Shown here in pieces: positions 7,310-16,296 of a DNA stretch of 29,063 nucleotides. The stretch spans positions 1 to 29,063 of the forward strand of contig JBAUID010000035.1 in assembly GCA_049680625.1 (NCBI GenBank), read 5' to 3'. Under the pieces are notes generated by a model that worked only from the letters and a program-made list of their open reading frames with translations, was not told where the DNA came from and made no database searches. Each line of letters opens with the position of its first letter. Within the stretch, counting starts at the first letter, position 1. The stretch is from JAUIAI01 sp049680625. Lineage in GTDB: Bacteria > Pseudomonadota > Gammaproteobacteria > Burkholderiales > Burkholderiaceae_E. A program made the translations under genes and the position numbers.

Positions 7310-9358
7310 CTACTTTTCGTAAACACGGACGTAATCAACCTGCATTGCGGTCGGAAACGCAGCTGCGTCGATACCGTTCGCCCCGGCCCACGGTCCGCCA
7401 ACAGCAACAAACATCATAATGGTCGCCGGATTGCCCGGAGCCCCGCTGTTTGTCACCCAACGGTAGTTTTCACAGCCCGTCTTGTAGCCATCAACAAAGT
7501 AGCAGACCGAATCTACTGTCCACTCGGCACCAATCTCTATCCACTTCTCGCGCAGGTATTCGGAGGAAGTCCAAAAACCCCAGGTGGAATTGAAACCTGG
7601 CGCCGCGTAAGTCCACTCATTCGAACCGGAATCGGTCTGTGCGCCGCGGACCTGAGAATGTTGGATCAGGGTGTAGGGGTTTTCGCCGCCAGAACCGTTG
7701 ATCGTAGCTTCGAAGATATCAATTTCCGGCGGCCACTGCCCGATACCGTTCGGTTCAAGCGACGGGTTTAGATAAAACGCCGGCCAGATGCCAAGAATAT
7801 CGGGTAGGACTACCCGGGTGGTGATGTAGTAACTCTTGTCTGCCGTCGGTTTGAAAACTGTCTTACTGCGTAATGCAGCAGCTTCATAGGGTTGATATTG
7901 ACTGGCACCAGTTCTGGTTGCTCTTAACTTCAGCGTTCCATCGCTGACCACGTGCAAGTCTTCACCCAGGGTATTGAAATCGCGGAGACGTTGATTCTCC
8001 GTGATGTTGGCATAGTCAAGAGTTCCCTGGCCGGCGAACTTGGTACATTCATTATCCGGAACCTGCAGTGCCGGTCCGCCCCCGTAAGGCAATCGGGTGC
8101 ACCAGATACTGCGGTCAAGGCTGTTGCCATTAAATTCGTCACTGAGTATCAGTGTTTCATAACCGGCGGGACGGTAGTCGGTTGAGCCATCGTTAGCCGC
8201 CACGTCGGGATCACCCCCGTCGGTACCTCCCCCGCCACTATGGCCGGGCTTCACAACAACATCGTCAAGCCACACAAAATTATCGGATGCGTTCCAGATT
8301 CCAATCTGCATATAGCGGGCACCAGGTGGGGTCGTGAGCTGGGCACCACGTTTTTCCCATGCCGAGCCAAACGTCTGCAGAGAAACAGCCTCGCCGACTT
8401 CAGACCAACTGCTGTTAAAAAACTTAAAAAATGCCGATGCCGCATCAGTGCCAGATGCCCGACGCCCCCAAATTGACAGTGAATAATCCGCCGACGGATC
8501 AACATCAATGAGTGCGCCGCCGCCAGTATTAGCGCCTACTCGCGCAGACCAGCTTCCCGAGTGGGCATTGCCGTCAGAGACCACGTTGAAGCCACCCCAG
8601 TTCTGCCAGGGGGCCAGTTCACCTGATTCAAAATCACCATTGTTCACCAGGTTGGAGGCAGTCTCGCCACCGCCTGTGTCACCTCCACCGCCTGTGTCAC
8701 CACCGCCACCTGTGTCACCCCCACCGCCTGTGTCACCACCGCCGCCTGTGTCACCTCCACCCGCATCATTTCCGCTGAATCTGAGTTCGGCTGACAACTG
8801 GGTCGATGCAGGCGCCTGCCATCCCCCTTGCACCTGGGTAAAGAAGCTGCTCACCCCGGAAGGGGCTTCAAATCGCAGAGGATTGCCAGCACTTGCAGCC
8901 GCCCACTGCGAACTCGCACCTGAATCCAGATTAGTGATTGCCAGGTTGTTCCCCGCGTTGTCCTGCAGAAACAGCAAGACTGATGCCTTATTGTCGGATG
9001 CAGAAACTGACAACGTATAGAGCGCACCCGCCGTCAGTGCCAGCGACGTGCGCTGAACACCAAACACCATGTTATTGCCATTGATTGGTGCCGGTATGTT
9101 GAGTTGTCCGTTGGTATAAGTGATGCCACTGCTCTGTCCGTCCCAGGTTGGCCAACCCCCGGCCAGGGTCAACAGGTTATTTCCCGAGGTATCTTTTGTG
9201 ACAGTTTGGTCCGCGGTGTTGCCGTTATCACTGATCGATTGTGCTGAACCTGTCAGGGCGCCGCCACAGGCGGCCAGAATACTGAAGGCCAGAATGCTCA
9301 GGGCGAGTGTGGCGCGGCGAATGCCACGCTCTCGTTGAGCCAGAAAAGTGATTGTCAT
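7310..9358 (-). CDS. Secreted lipoprotein glycoside hydrolase family 16 (beta-glycanase)
   Basis: The protein has 682 residues. The N-terminus is basic, then a hydrophobic stretch ends in a lipobox with Cys31 (ILAAC), so it should be a lipoprotein at the cell surface or outer membrane. Order: a beta-sandwich-like region at about 55-195, a GGGGDT-repeat linker at about 198-232, a carbohydrate-binding-like jelly roll at about 236-375 (NGDFESGELAPWQNWG opening, FVWLDDVVV end), then a GH16 catalytic domain at about 400-682. The GH16 active site is EIDIFE, with nucleophile Glu545, Asp547 and acid/base Glu550. The C-terminal MQVDYVRVYEK is typical of the fold. GH16 enzymes retain configuration and cut beta-glucans or galactans; the substrate (laminarin, agar or other) is not readable. 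A GGGGAG ribosome site lies 9 nt before the ATG. The gene is monocistronic, between its own terminator and the MFS gene. Confidence 0.9.
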   Translation of the reverse strand: MTITFLAQRERGIRRATLALSILAFSILAACGGALTGSAQSISDNGNTADQTVTKDTSGNNLLTLAGGWPTWDGQSSGITYTNGQLNIPAPINGNNMVFGVQRTSLALTAGALYTLSVSASDNKASVLLFLQDNAGNNLAITNLDSGASSQWAAASAGNPLRFEAPSGVSSFFTQVQGGWQAPASTQLSAELRFSGNDAGGGDTGGGGDTGGGGDTGGGGDTGGGGDTGGGETASNLVNNGDFESGELAPWQNWGGFNVVSDGNAHSGSWSARVGANTGGGALIDVDPSADYSLSIWGRRASGTDAASAFFKFFNSSWSEVGEAVSLQTFGSAWEKRGAQLTTPPGARYMQIGIWNASDNFVWLDDVVVKPGHSGGGGTDGGDPDVAANDGSTDYRPAGYETLILSDEFNGNSLDRSIWCTRLPYGGGPALQVPDNECTKFAGQGTLDYANITENQRLRDFNTLGEDLHVVSDGTLKLRATRTGASQYQPYEAAALRSKTVFKPTADKSYYITTRVVLPDILGIWPAFYLNPSLEPNGIGQWPPEIDIFEATINGSGGENPYTLIQHSQVRGAQTDSGSNEWTYAAPGFNSTWGFWTSSEYLREKWIEIGAEWTVDSVCYFVDGYKTGCENYRWVTNSGAPGNPATIMMFVAVGGPWAGANGIDAAAFPTAMQVDYVRVYEK
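8667..8763. repeat. 18-bp tandem repeat encoding a Gly-Asp-Thr linker
   Basis: Five copies of an 18-bp unit have tgtgtcac starting at 8675, 8693, 8711, 8729 and 8747. On the minus strand they encode GGGGDT hexapeptides linking the two putative carbohydrate-binding regions of the GH16 lipoprotein. Confidence 0.9.
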
Positions 9359-9372
9359 TACGGCCTACTCCC

Positions 9373-9386
9373 CAAAATCGATTTTG
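9373..9386. promoter_or_regulatory. 14-bp perfect palindrome at the 5' end of the GH16 gene
   Basis: CAAAATCGATTTTG is a perfect 14-bp palindrome. Its edge touches the GGGGAG ribosome site, 15 bp from the ATG of the GH16 gene. An operator for a dimeric regulator is a plausible reading; having no loop, it is a poorer RNA hairpin. The rest of 9359-9591 is non-coding. TACAAT and TACAAC boxes occur on its minus strand, but no good -35 box pairs with them, so I do not call a promoter. Confidence 0.4.
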
Positions 9387-9591
9387 TTGTCCTGGGGACA
9401 TTGTAGGAGAGGTCACCGAGGAAATCCGGCGTTGTATCACAGTTCAGCACCTTGTTTTGACTAGCATTTCAGGAACAATGTATGACGGATCGACAAATTC
9501 GAAACCCGCCGAAAAGTTCAACGGGTTCGGCAAGGGCTGGTCTCTGAACCATTTACAGGCCCGTCAGGCAGACATTGCACAACGCCTGTAC

Positions 9592-10845
9592 TTAAGCTGC
9601 AGCGCCTGCTGGTCGCAACACCCGCATGGACTTACTGCCAAGCAACCACAGCGCAATACTAAGGTTTAGCAGATTCCAGGCAATGCCATTGACGAATGCG
9701 GCACTGTAAGAGCCGGTGAGATCGAAAATTTCACCTGACATCCATCCACCGAGGGCCATACCCAAAACGGTTGTCATTAGAACAAAACTGACCCGCGCCC
9801 CTGCCTGCGAGGCCGGAAAATACTGGCGAACAATCAGCGCATAACACGGCACGATTCCGCCTTGGGCAAGCCCAAATAGAGCAGAGATAACGTACAAAGA
9901 AAACAAACTGTCGAACGGCAGGTACAGCAGTAAGGTCAGTCCCTGCAAAATCGAACCGACGATCAGGGTTTTTACCCCGCCAATGCGGTCAGCCAGCAGA
10001 CCACTGCCAATGCGACTGACAACCCCAAGGCCCAGCATCAGTGACAACATCTGGGCACCACGGGCCGGGCCATAACCCAGGTCGCCACAGTAAGCAACAA
10101 TATGTACCTGTGGCATCGCCATCGCCACACAGCACGCGATGCCGGCCAATGCCAGCAGCGCAAACAAAACTTTGGGTGAGATGCTGACCTGCCGGTTACC
10201 GTGGACGGCGCCGGCCGGCGCCAGGTTCTCGGCTGGTGGCCGTCGACGCAATAAGAGAGCCAGGGGCAGCATAGTCAATACACAGACCAGGCCAATTGTC
10301 TCGTAAGCCGTTCGCCAACTACCGTGCTCAATCAGGCTTTGCATGATTGGTGGCCAGATTGCTCCGGCCAGGTAGTTGCCGCTAGCTACCAGAGCCACCG
10401 CAATACCGCGACGGCGGACGAACCAGTGCGAGATGTCCGCTACCAGCGGACCAAACACGGACGAACTGCCAAACATCCCAATCAATACCGCTTGAATAGC
10501 AATAAATTCCCAGTAGTCGGTAGCCCGACTCGCCAGGAAAAATCCGATACCCAGTGAGACGGCGCTGACGGCAATTGGCAAAACCACACCAAAACGGTCG
10601 ACCAATCGCCCCATTAGCATGCCGCCAATGGCAAAGCCAATCATCGTGATTGAATACGGCACAGAAGCAGCCGCACGATCAACTCCAAATTCGACCTGGA
10701 TCATGGGCAGAACAATCACGTGCGCCCATAAGCCGATTCCACCAATTGTGGCGAGAAGCAGCGAAATTAGCAGACGCACCCAGGCGGCACGGCCGTCGAT
10801 ATCCTCTGGCTCCGCGCGCCGCGAAGCGTAGACGCCGCGGCTCAA
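9592..10845 (-). CDS. MFS transporter, monocarboxylate/OFA-like
   Basis: The protein has 417 residues and about twelve hydrophobic segments, with a charged loop near residue 200 (RRRPPAE) separating two six-helix halves. The inter-helix motif GRLVDRFG after the second helix is the MFS signature A. The HWFVRRRGIAVALVASG stretch around helices 4-5 is characteristic of the monocarboxylate/OFA-like branch, which carries small carboxylates by proton symport or exchange. The start is a TTG at 10845, 13 bp after the Rieske beta stop; no in-frame ATG lies nearby, and the ribosome site is weak. It is the last gene of the transporter/oxygenase operon, so import or export of the pathway's carboxylate substrate or product is likely (inference). 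Confidence 0.85.
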   Translation of the reverse strand: MSRGVYASRRAEPEDIDGRAAWVRLLISLLLATIGGIGLWAHVIVLPMIQVEFGVDRAAASVPYSITMIGFAIGGMLMGRLVDRFGVVLPIAVSAVSLGIGFFLASRATDYWEFIAIQAVLIGMFGSSSVFGPLVADISHWFVRRRGIAVALVASGNYLAGAIWPPIMQSLIEHGSWRTAYETIGLVCVLTMLPLALLLRRRPPAENLAPAGAVHGNRQVSISPKVLFALLALAGIACCVAMAMPQVHIVAYCGDLGYGPARGAQMLSLMLGLGVVSRIGSGLLADRIGGVKTLIVGSILQGLTLLLYLPFDSLFSLYVISALFGLAQGGIVPCYALIVRQYFPASQAGARVSFVLMTTVLGMALGGWMSGEIFDLTGSYSAAFVNGIAWNLLNLSIALWLLGSKSMRVLRPAGAAA

Positions 10846-10858
10846 CCTGGCACCACGG

Positions 10859-11512
10859 TCATACCCAGGCCTGCAGAACGTAGTCGTACATTGCCCTTCC
10901 GTTCATCATATCAACGCGCTGTAACCGAATCCGGAAAGACTCACCGTCCGGCACCAGAGTGTGTCGATAAGTGCCGCCAAAATGGCGGACGTTATCCCGA
11001 CGCAGCTCCATCATCTGAAAGCGAGAGTAAACCTGTAGTGCATCGCCGTCGACGCTTTCGATAATTACGTTGGTAACCAGATGGTTTGTCCCCCACATCG
11101 GCGCTTGCGACCAGGCGTTGGGATGAAGGATTCGCCCCATCCGGACCTCCATCAGCCATCGGTCTTCGGCGAAGATCGAGGGTTCTGCCTCCCAACTGGA
11201 TTGACCGGGTTCTACCGGCATCCAGTAAACACCGTCGGACGCAAAACAATCAATAAATCCCTGCCAGTCTTTGGCATCCAGCATAGCCGCCTGCCGGCTC
11301 AGGAAAGCCTCTACCCGGCACTGCAAAGCGTAGTCAGTCACTACTGAAGTTGGAACATACTGGCGGTGCTCAACGTGGCCACCCCGCCCCTGGGTTTCTG
11401 GGGCAACGGTTTGTGCACCACTGACCCCTTCAACGCCTTCGATCACTACGTTGGCAATCACTGCCTTGTTGATCGTAGCGCTGGTCTTATCCGACCCTTG
11501 GTTTTTACTCAT
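10859..11512 (-). CDS. Aromatic-ring-hydroxylating dioxygenase, beta (small) subunit
   Basis: The protein has 217 residues from the ATG at 11512, which overlaps the alpha-subunit stop by 4 bp (ATGA) and has GGAG upstream. The open frame reaches back to 11569, but that extension is only alpha-subunit sequence in another frame. After a poorly conserved tail of about 60 residues the protein shows the SnoaL/NTF2-like fold of ring-hydroxylating beta subunits. Recognisable parts are a VEAFLSRQAAMLDAKDW helix, CFASDGVYWMPVEP, GTNHLVTNV, the MMELRRDNVRHFGGTYRHTL core and an RLQRVDMMNGRAMYDYV end. Beta subunits have a structural role in alpha3beta3 oxygenases. The N-terminal tail is longer than usual. 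Confidence 0.88.
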   Translation of the reverse strand: MSKNQGSDKTSATINKAVIANVVIEGVEGVSGAQTVAPETQGRGGHVEHRQYVPTSVVTDYALQCRVEAFLSRQAAMLDAKDWQGFIDCFASDGVYWMPVEPGQSSWEAEPSIFAEDRWLMEVRMGRILHPNAWSQAPMWGTNHLVTNVIIESVDGDALQVYSRFQMMELRRDNVRHFGGTYRHTLVPDGESFRIRLQRVDMMNGRAMYDYVLQAWV

Positions 11513-12834
11513 GCCGACTCCGAACCGGATTTGATGGCCGCCGGGACAGCACCCATATACTGCGACCACGCGCGGAACTGACTGCGCATCACTGCTTCTG
11601 ATGTCCCGTTGTTGGACAGGACTACCCCGTCTTTCTCGGTATCACCACCGTAATGTCGATGAAAGCTGACCCACTCTCCCCCCTGGGACTCCAATCCACG
11701 CTGGCCTCGGGTCCAGTTTTCAAGGTCATCCGCGTTTATCATCGTGGCCGGCGAATTCACCAGGTTGTAATACCAGAGTGAACGACGGTAAATCGCTTCG
11801 GGTGCCCCTTTCAAACGAAAGTGCCAGATTTCAGAAATCGTTTTATCAGGCGCGACCGGACGCAGCACCCGCAGCTGCTGCAATGGCGACTGCACCGACA
11901 AATACGGATAGACGAGGACGTGATGAATGCTGCGTGACAAGTACTCCTCTGCTTTTTCTTCACCGTAAGCTTTTTTCATCAGGGCTTCGTATTCGAGCGT
12001 ATCCGGGTCTTGTGGGCGCAGCCCCATGTATGCCTGCAACACTCCGTGACCGCGGGGCAGATTTATTGTCTGCACCGAATCCCACATATCAAAGCTCGAC
12101 GCAAACGTTGACAAATAATGATAGTAAAGCGGCGCCTGACCAGTTTCCTTTTTTACCCGTTGCTCGACCCGGCTGGCTGCAATACCAGTGGATTGATGAG
12201 TTACCGACGGATGCAAGGCATCGAGCTGGTTTTCCATAAAGAACTTCCAGTTCGAATGCTGCATAACCCGGTGACACACCGGCACAACTTCGACTTCACC
12301 TTCCGGCGACCGGTCACACATATCATCAAAGGCAATTCGGGCGTCGCCAAGAAAAGTGTCCAGGTCGGGGCCGTCCGCAACAAGACTCGCAAACACAAAC
12401 CCACGATAACTCTGCACACGTGCTGCTGGTTTCATGCTGCAGTCTGGATTATCGGGTGTCATACGGGTGCCGTCGTAACCAGATTTCAGCGGAATTGCCT
12501 TGATCTTTCCATCAAGGTGAAACGTCCAGGCATGATAAGAGCAGACCAGGGATTTTCCGGTGTTGCCTTTTTGGTTGCCGCAGATCTGCACGCCGCGATG
12601 TGGGCAGCGGTTGTACAACACGTTTATCGTGTTGTCCTGGTCACGTACCATCACCATCGGTTCGCGGCCAATGGTTAACGTGTAGTAATCGCCAGGCTCT
12701 GGAATCTGTGACTCATGGCCGCAATACACCCAGATTTTTCCAAAAATCTCAGTAATTTCATGATCGAAAATCTGCTGATCGGTATAAACCGAACGATGCA
12801 CCCGATCCGGTTCCACCAGTTTACTGATCTCCAT
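11509..12834 (-). CDS. Rieske non-heme iron oxygenase, alpha (catalytic) subunit
   Basis: The protein has 441 residues, standard for the family. The Rieske [2Fe-2S] ligands are Cys77/His79 (CPHRG) and Cys98/His101 (CSYHAW). The catalytic iron site is in ENQLDALHPSVTH, with bridging Asp205 and ligands His208 and His213. The third ligand is an Asp in NADDLENW (Asp369 or Asp370). The enzyme inserts one or both atoms of O2 into an aromatic or related substrate, using electrons from a ferredoxin/reductase; neither partner gene is nearby. A GGAGGTAGGAG ribosome region precedes the ATG. It lies 38 bp after livF in the same operon and overlaps the beta-subunit gene. The layout is benzoate/biphenyl-type, but the substrate cannot be read from sequence. 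Confidence 0.93.
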   Translation of the reverse strand: MEISKLVEPDRVHRSVYTDQQIFDHEITEIFGKIWVYCGHESQIPEPGDYYTLTIGREPMVMVRDQDNTINVLYNRCPHRGVQICGNQKGNTGKSLVCSYHAWTFHLDGKIKAIPLKSGYDGTRMTPDNPDCSMKPAARVQSYRGFVFASLVADGPDLDTFLGDARIAFDDMCDRSPEGEVEVVPVCHRVMQHSNWKFFMENQLDALHPSVTHQSTGIAASRVEQRVKKETGQAPLYYHYLSTFASSFDMWDSVQTINLPRGHGVLQAYMGLRPQDPDTLEYEALMKKAYGEEKAEEYLSRSIHHVLVYPYLSVQSPLQQLRVLRPVAPDKTISEIWHFRLKGAPEAIYRRSLWYYNLVNSPATMINADDLENWTRGQRGLESQGGEWVSFHRHYGGDTEKDGVVLSNNGTSEAVMRSQFRAWSQYMGAVPAAIKSGSESA

Positions 12835-12872
12835 TGCTCCTACCTCCAGTTAAACGCGACCTAATCCGCGCA

Positions 12873-13601
12873 TTATCCCGCATCAATTCCGACTAAACTC
12901 TCAAGCAAAGCCGGGTCGTTACGCAATTGTTCGCTGTCACCATCACGAATGATGCGCCCCCGGTTTAAAACAATACAACGTCGGGCAAAAGCCAGTGCAA
13001 TGGCGCTGTTTTGCTCCACCAGAACTGACGTCATTGCAAATTCATCACGCAGCCTGAAAATTGCATCCTGGAGTTGTTCAACAATAACCGGAGCAAGCCC
13101 TTCAGACGGTTCGTCCATTAGCAATAAGCGCGGGTTACCCACCAGGGCGCGCCCGATCGCCAGCATTTGCTGTTCACCACCGGACAACTGATTGCCGCGG
13201 TTCTCACGACGCTGTGCAAGCCCAGGAAACAGCTCAAGTACCCGCTCGGTATTCCAGTGCCCTGGGCGCTCAGCCACCGCCAGGTTTTCAACCACGGACA
13301 ACGACGGAAAAATCTCCCGCTCCTGAGGTACATAGCCAATACCGGCGCCATTACGCTGATACGTCTTTAGATCCTGGATCGGCCGGCCGTCCATGGAAAT
13401 TGTCCCGCCATGGAGATCGGTCTGGCCCATGATCGTCGCCAGCAGGGTTGACTTACCGACACCGTTGCGCCCGATGATAGACAAACTCTCGCCATTAGCA
13501 ATGCTCAGGCGTATATCTTCCAAAACGACGGTTTCACCGTAGCCGGCCTTGACTGCGCTGAGCTCCAGTAGCGGAAGTAGTGGACTACCTGTCTGCGTCA
13601 C
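12873..13601 (-). CDS. livF: ABC transporter ATPase, LivF type
   Basis: The protein has 242 residues. Walker A GRNGVGKST is at 44-52, the Q-loop at YVPQ, signature LSGGEQQ at 139-145, Walker B LLLMDEP around 159-165, and a switch-region Gln (VEQN) where many ABC proteins have His, as is normal in LivF. It is the second ATPase of a branched-chain amino acid-type (HAAT) importer. The GTG start overlaps the livG stop (GTGA). Gene symbols here indicate subunit type only; the real ligand is probably the pathway substrate and not necessarily leucine, isoleucine or valine. Confidence 0.92.
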   Translation of the reverse strand: MTQTGSPLLPLLELSAVKAGYGETVVLEDIRLSIANGESLSIIGRNGVGKSTLLATIMGQTDLHGGTISMDGRPIQDLKTYQRNGAGIGYVPQEREIFPSLSVVENLAVAERPGHWNTERVLELFPGLAQRRENRGNQLSGGEQQMLAIGRALVGNPRLLLMDEPSEGLAPVIVEQLQDAIFRLRDEFAMTSVLVEQNSAIALAFARRCIVLNRGRIIRDGDSEQLRNDPALLESLVGIDAG

Positions 13602-14347
13602 TTCAGCCCCTGCCCAAGATAAACTGACCGCACCTGATCATTGGCAGCAATTTCATCTGGTGTCCCTTCAGTGAGAATGCCGCCCGCAACCAGAACCGTG
13701 ATTCGATTAGCAAAACGAAAAACCACATCCATGTCGTGCTCGATAATTAGCACAGCGACACTTTTGTTCAGCTGATCCACGGCGTCGAGGATCAGCTCTG
13801 ATTCCGCAGACGCCACACCTGCGGCCGGCTCATCAAGCAGTAATACCGACGGCATCTGTCCCATTGCGATCACCATTTCCACCAGTCGTTGGCGACCGTA
13901 GGCCAGTTGCTTGATTGGTGTGCCAGCGTCCTCCTGAAGCCGAAACTGAACGAGCAATGCCATTGCTTCATCAAGGACTGCCGAGTAGTGCCCCATTGGT
14001 CGAAACATGCGCCCGGCCAGGCCGCGCCGCTCAGCGATCGACAAGCTGACGTTCTCCAGGACGCTGAGTTCGCGAAACAATTGGTTTATCTGGTAGGTAC
14101 GCCCCAGGCCCTGACGCGCGCGCTGCGCCTGGCTCAATTTCGTTACGTCTTTTCCCCCAAGAGTGACCCGTCCGGAATCTGCCGGCAGTGCGCCGGTGAT
14201 CAGATTCACCAGGGTTGTCTTACCGGCACCATTGGGGCCGATCAACGCGTGACGCGCGCCAGCCTGCAAAACCAGCGAAACATCACGCGACACATGCAAC
14301 GCGCCAAAATGTTTGTTCAACCCAGTCACTTCCAAGGCGGCCGTCAT
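13598..14347 (-). CDS. livG: ABC transporter ATPase, LivG type
   Basis: The protein has 249 residues. Walker A GPNGAGKTT lies near residue 37. The signature is the LivG-like LAYGRQRLVEM variant of LSGGQ, followed by Walker B VLLLDEP and a switch His in IIEHDMDVV. The insertion typical of LivG (RTYQINQLFRELSVLENV) is present. Both ends overlap its neighbours by 4 bp (ATGA with livM, GTGA with livF), showing translational coupling. It energises the importer with LivF. Confidence 0.93.
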   Translation of the reverse strand: MTAALEVTGLNKHFGALHVSRDVSLVLQAGARHALIGPNGAGKTTLVNLITGALPADSGRVTLGGKDVTKLSQAQRARQGLGRTYQINQLFRELSVLENVSLSIAERRGLAGRMFRPMGHYSAVLDEAMALLVQFRLQEDAGTPIKQLAYGRQRLVEMVIAMGQMPSVLLLDEPAAGVASAESELILDAVDQLNKSVAVLIIEHDMDVVFRFANRITVLVAGGILTEGTPDEIAANDQVRSVYLGQGLK

Positions 14348-15372
14348 GAATCGGTACCTGTGGCTTGTTTGGATTCGCGACGCATCAACCGCTGAACCAG
14401 CCCGAAGACACCGCCGCGGCCGAATAAAACCACCAAAACCAGGACCAGTCCCACACCGAACTCCCAGAATTCTGGTGATGATTTTGACAATTCGTCTTCG
14501 AGTACCATGAATAGAATCGCGCCAATAAACGCACCGTATAAATGCCCGGTACCGCCCAGAATGATAATAATTAGCACGGTTCCGGAGCGACTGAAAGCCA
14601 GTACATCAAGCGTGACAAACGTATTTGCCTGCGCGAACAAGGCGCCGGCAACACCGGCAATTGCTGCAGATATTGTGTAGATGCGCACCAGGCGCCAATA
14701 TACCGGCGAGCCCAACGCATGCATTCGCATCGTATTCTCGCGAATACCAACCAGGGACTGTCCGTACGGGGAATACACAATTCGACGACACAACAAAAAA
14801 ACAAGGAAAAGCACAATAGCGCTATAGACGTATATCGTCTTCCCCCATAAATCGTATTCGAATATACCCAGCAATGGCGCGAAACTAATGCCACCGAGTC
14901 CGTCGAAGCCACCCGTGACCTGGTCGTTGACGTTTGCAAGTTCCTGTAAAAAAATAGCGGTCGCCATGGTGAGCATTAGTAAGGTCAGACCGTGATAACG
15001 CAGTAAAACGGCACCAGAAAAAAGCCCGGCCAGACCCGCCACCAGGGCAGACAAAACCAGGCTGGACAATGGCTCGGTCCAGCCAAGGTGGGCCGACAAC
15101 ATACCAGCGGTGTAGGCACCGAGCCCAAAAAACGCCGCATGGCCCAATGACACAACGCCGGCATAACCAACAATCAAATCAACCGACAACGCAAAAACAA
15201 TTGTTATCAGTACCTGACTGCCAAAAGCCAGGTAGTCAGGCAATACAAAGTAAACACCGATAGCCAGCAACCACGGCAGCAGTTCCGCCCAGTGCCAATG
15301 ATGTCGACGCTCGAGGGTTTGGCGGGCCAGCGCCGCTCGCGCGTTTTCGTTTTGCGAAGCAGGCGATGTCAC
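14344..15372 (-). CDS. livM: ABC transporter permease, LivM type
   Basis: The protein has 342 residues and multiple membrane segments. Family-typical stretches are VGYAGVVSLGHAAFFGLGAYTAG in the N-terminal half and a cytoplasmic loop SPYGQSLVGIRENTMRMHALG, which contacts the ATPase. GxxGxxYGxxxGA-like sequence (GGTGHLYGAFIGA) follows. A polar tail of about 25 residues precedes the first helix. The start is a GTG that shares one base with the livH stop (TAGTG). It pairs with LivH as the membrane channel of the importer. Confidence 0.92.
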   Translation of the reverse strand: MTSPASQNENARAALARQTLERRHHWHWAELLPWLLAIGVYFVLPDYLAFGSQVLITIVFALSVDLIVGYAGVVSLGHAAFFGLGAYTAGMLSAHLGWTEPLSSLVLSALVAGLAGLFSGAVLLRYHGLTLLMLTMATAIFLQELANVNDQVTGGFDGLGGISFAPLLGIFEYDLWGKTIYVYSAIVLFLVFLLCRRIVYSPYGQSLVGIRENTMRMHALGSPVYWRLVRIYTISAAIAGVAGALFAQANTFVTLDVLAFSRSGTVLIIIILGGTGHLYGAFIGAILFMVLEDELSKSSPEFWEFGVGLVLVLVVLFGRGGVFGLVQRLMRRESKQATGTDS

Positions 15373-16238
15373 TAGCTTTGCCTGCCAAACAAGCCATGCG
15401 GCCGAACTAACAAAATGGCAATAGTGAGCGCATAAATAAAGAACGCGCCGCCAGCTGGCCAGAGATACTTTCCGGCATTGTCGATAATGCCCAGCACGAG
15501 CGCAGCAAACAAGGTACCCTTGATTGTGCCAAGGCCACCCACAGCAACCACAATTAAAAACAACACCAGGTATTGAGCACCAAAACCCGGAGACATACCA
15601 AGAATGTCTACCGCCAATGCACCACCCAGCGCCGCGATACCGCTGCCAACCGCAAATACAATCCGAAACAACGTATCCACGTTAATGCCAACTGCCTGGG
15701 CCATGTCTTGATTATCAACAGCGGCCCTGACTTTTGCGCCAATCAGGGTCTTCTCGAACCCCCACCACAACAGAGCGGCCAGGATCAGGCCCACTACGAT
15801 CATGAACAACCGATACGTCGGGACAGTACGAAACCCCAGATCACTTTGCCCGCTCAACCAATCAGGCACCTCGATACTGATCGGATCTGGGCCAAAGAAC
15901 CAGGTAAAAGCCGCGGTGGCCATAAAAACCAGGCCAATGCTAAGCATCACCTGGTCGAGTTCAGCAGCTTTATATAGCGGTCGGTACAGGAACCGTTCGA
16001 GTATCAGACTGAGCAGGCCAACTAGCACCGAGGCAACGATCAACGCCAGTAAAAATGGCATGCCGGTCTGACTGATCAACGAAACCGCGACGTAACCCCC
16101 CGCCATAGCAAACACGCCGTGGGCCAGATTTACAAAACCCATTAAGCCCATCGTGACCGTCAGGCCAACGGAAATCACAAATAAGATCATTGCGTAGGCC
16201 AGGCCGTCAAAAATAATACTGCTTACGACGTTAGCCAT
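15372..16238 (-). CDS. livH: ABC transporter permease, LivH type
   Basis: The protein has 288 residues and about eight hydrophobic segments. The N-terminal GLMGFVNLAHGVFAMAGGYVA motif is the hallmark of LivH-type permeases. A VRAAVDNQDMAQAVGINVD cytoplasmic loop and a GGLGTIKGTLFAALVLG motif follow. The ATG has only a weak ribosome site. The gene is separated from the substrate-binding protein gene by a 138-bp gap containing a strong GC hairpin, so its expression is likely lower than that of the binding protein. Confidence 0.92.
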   Translation of the reverse strand: MANVVSSIIFDGLAYAMILFVISVGLTVTMGLMGFVNLAHGVFAMAGGYVAVSLISQTGMPFLLALIVASVLVGLLSLILERFLYRPLYKAAELDQVMLSIGLVFMATAAFTWFFGPDPISIEVPDWLSGQSDLGFRTVPTYRLFMIVVGLILAALLWWGFEKTLIGAKVRAAVDNQDMAQAVGINVDTLFRIVFAVGSGIAALGGALAVDILGMSPGFGAQYLVLFLIVVAVGGLGTIKGTLFAALVLGIIDNAGKYLWPAGGAFFIYALTIAILLVRPHGLFGRQS

Positions 16239-16296
16239 AAAATGCCGAAGCCCGCAACCGTTCGCGATAGATAACTAACCGCCAACTCACAGTGAA

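Noticed and set aside
9600..9606. Terminator after the MFS gene
   Set aside because: No stem followed by a T-tract was found in 9359-9591 on the minus strand.
11513..11569. Upstream start for the Rieske beta subunit
   Set aside because: It would lie wholly in the alpha-subunit gene; the ATGA overlap at 11509-11512 with GGAG is the usual arrangement.
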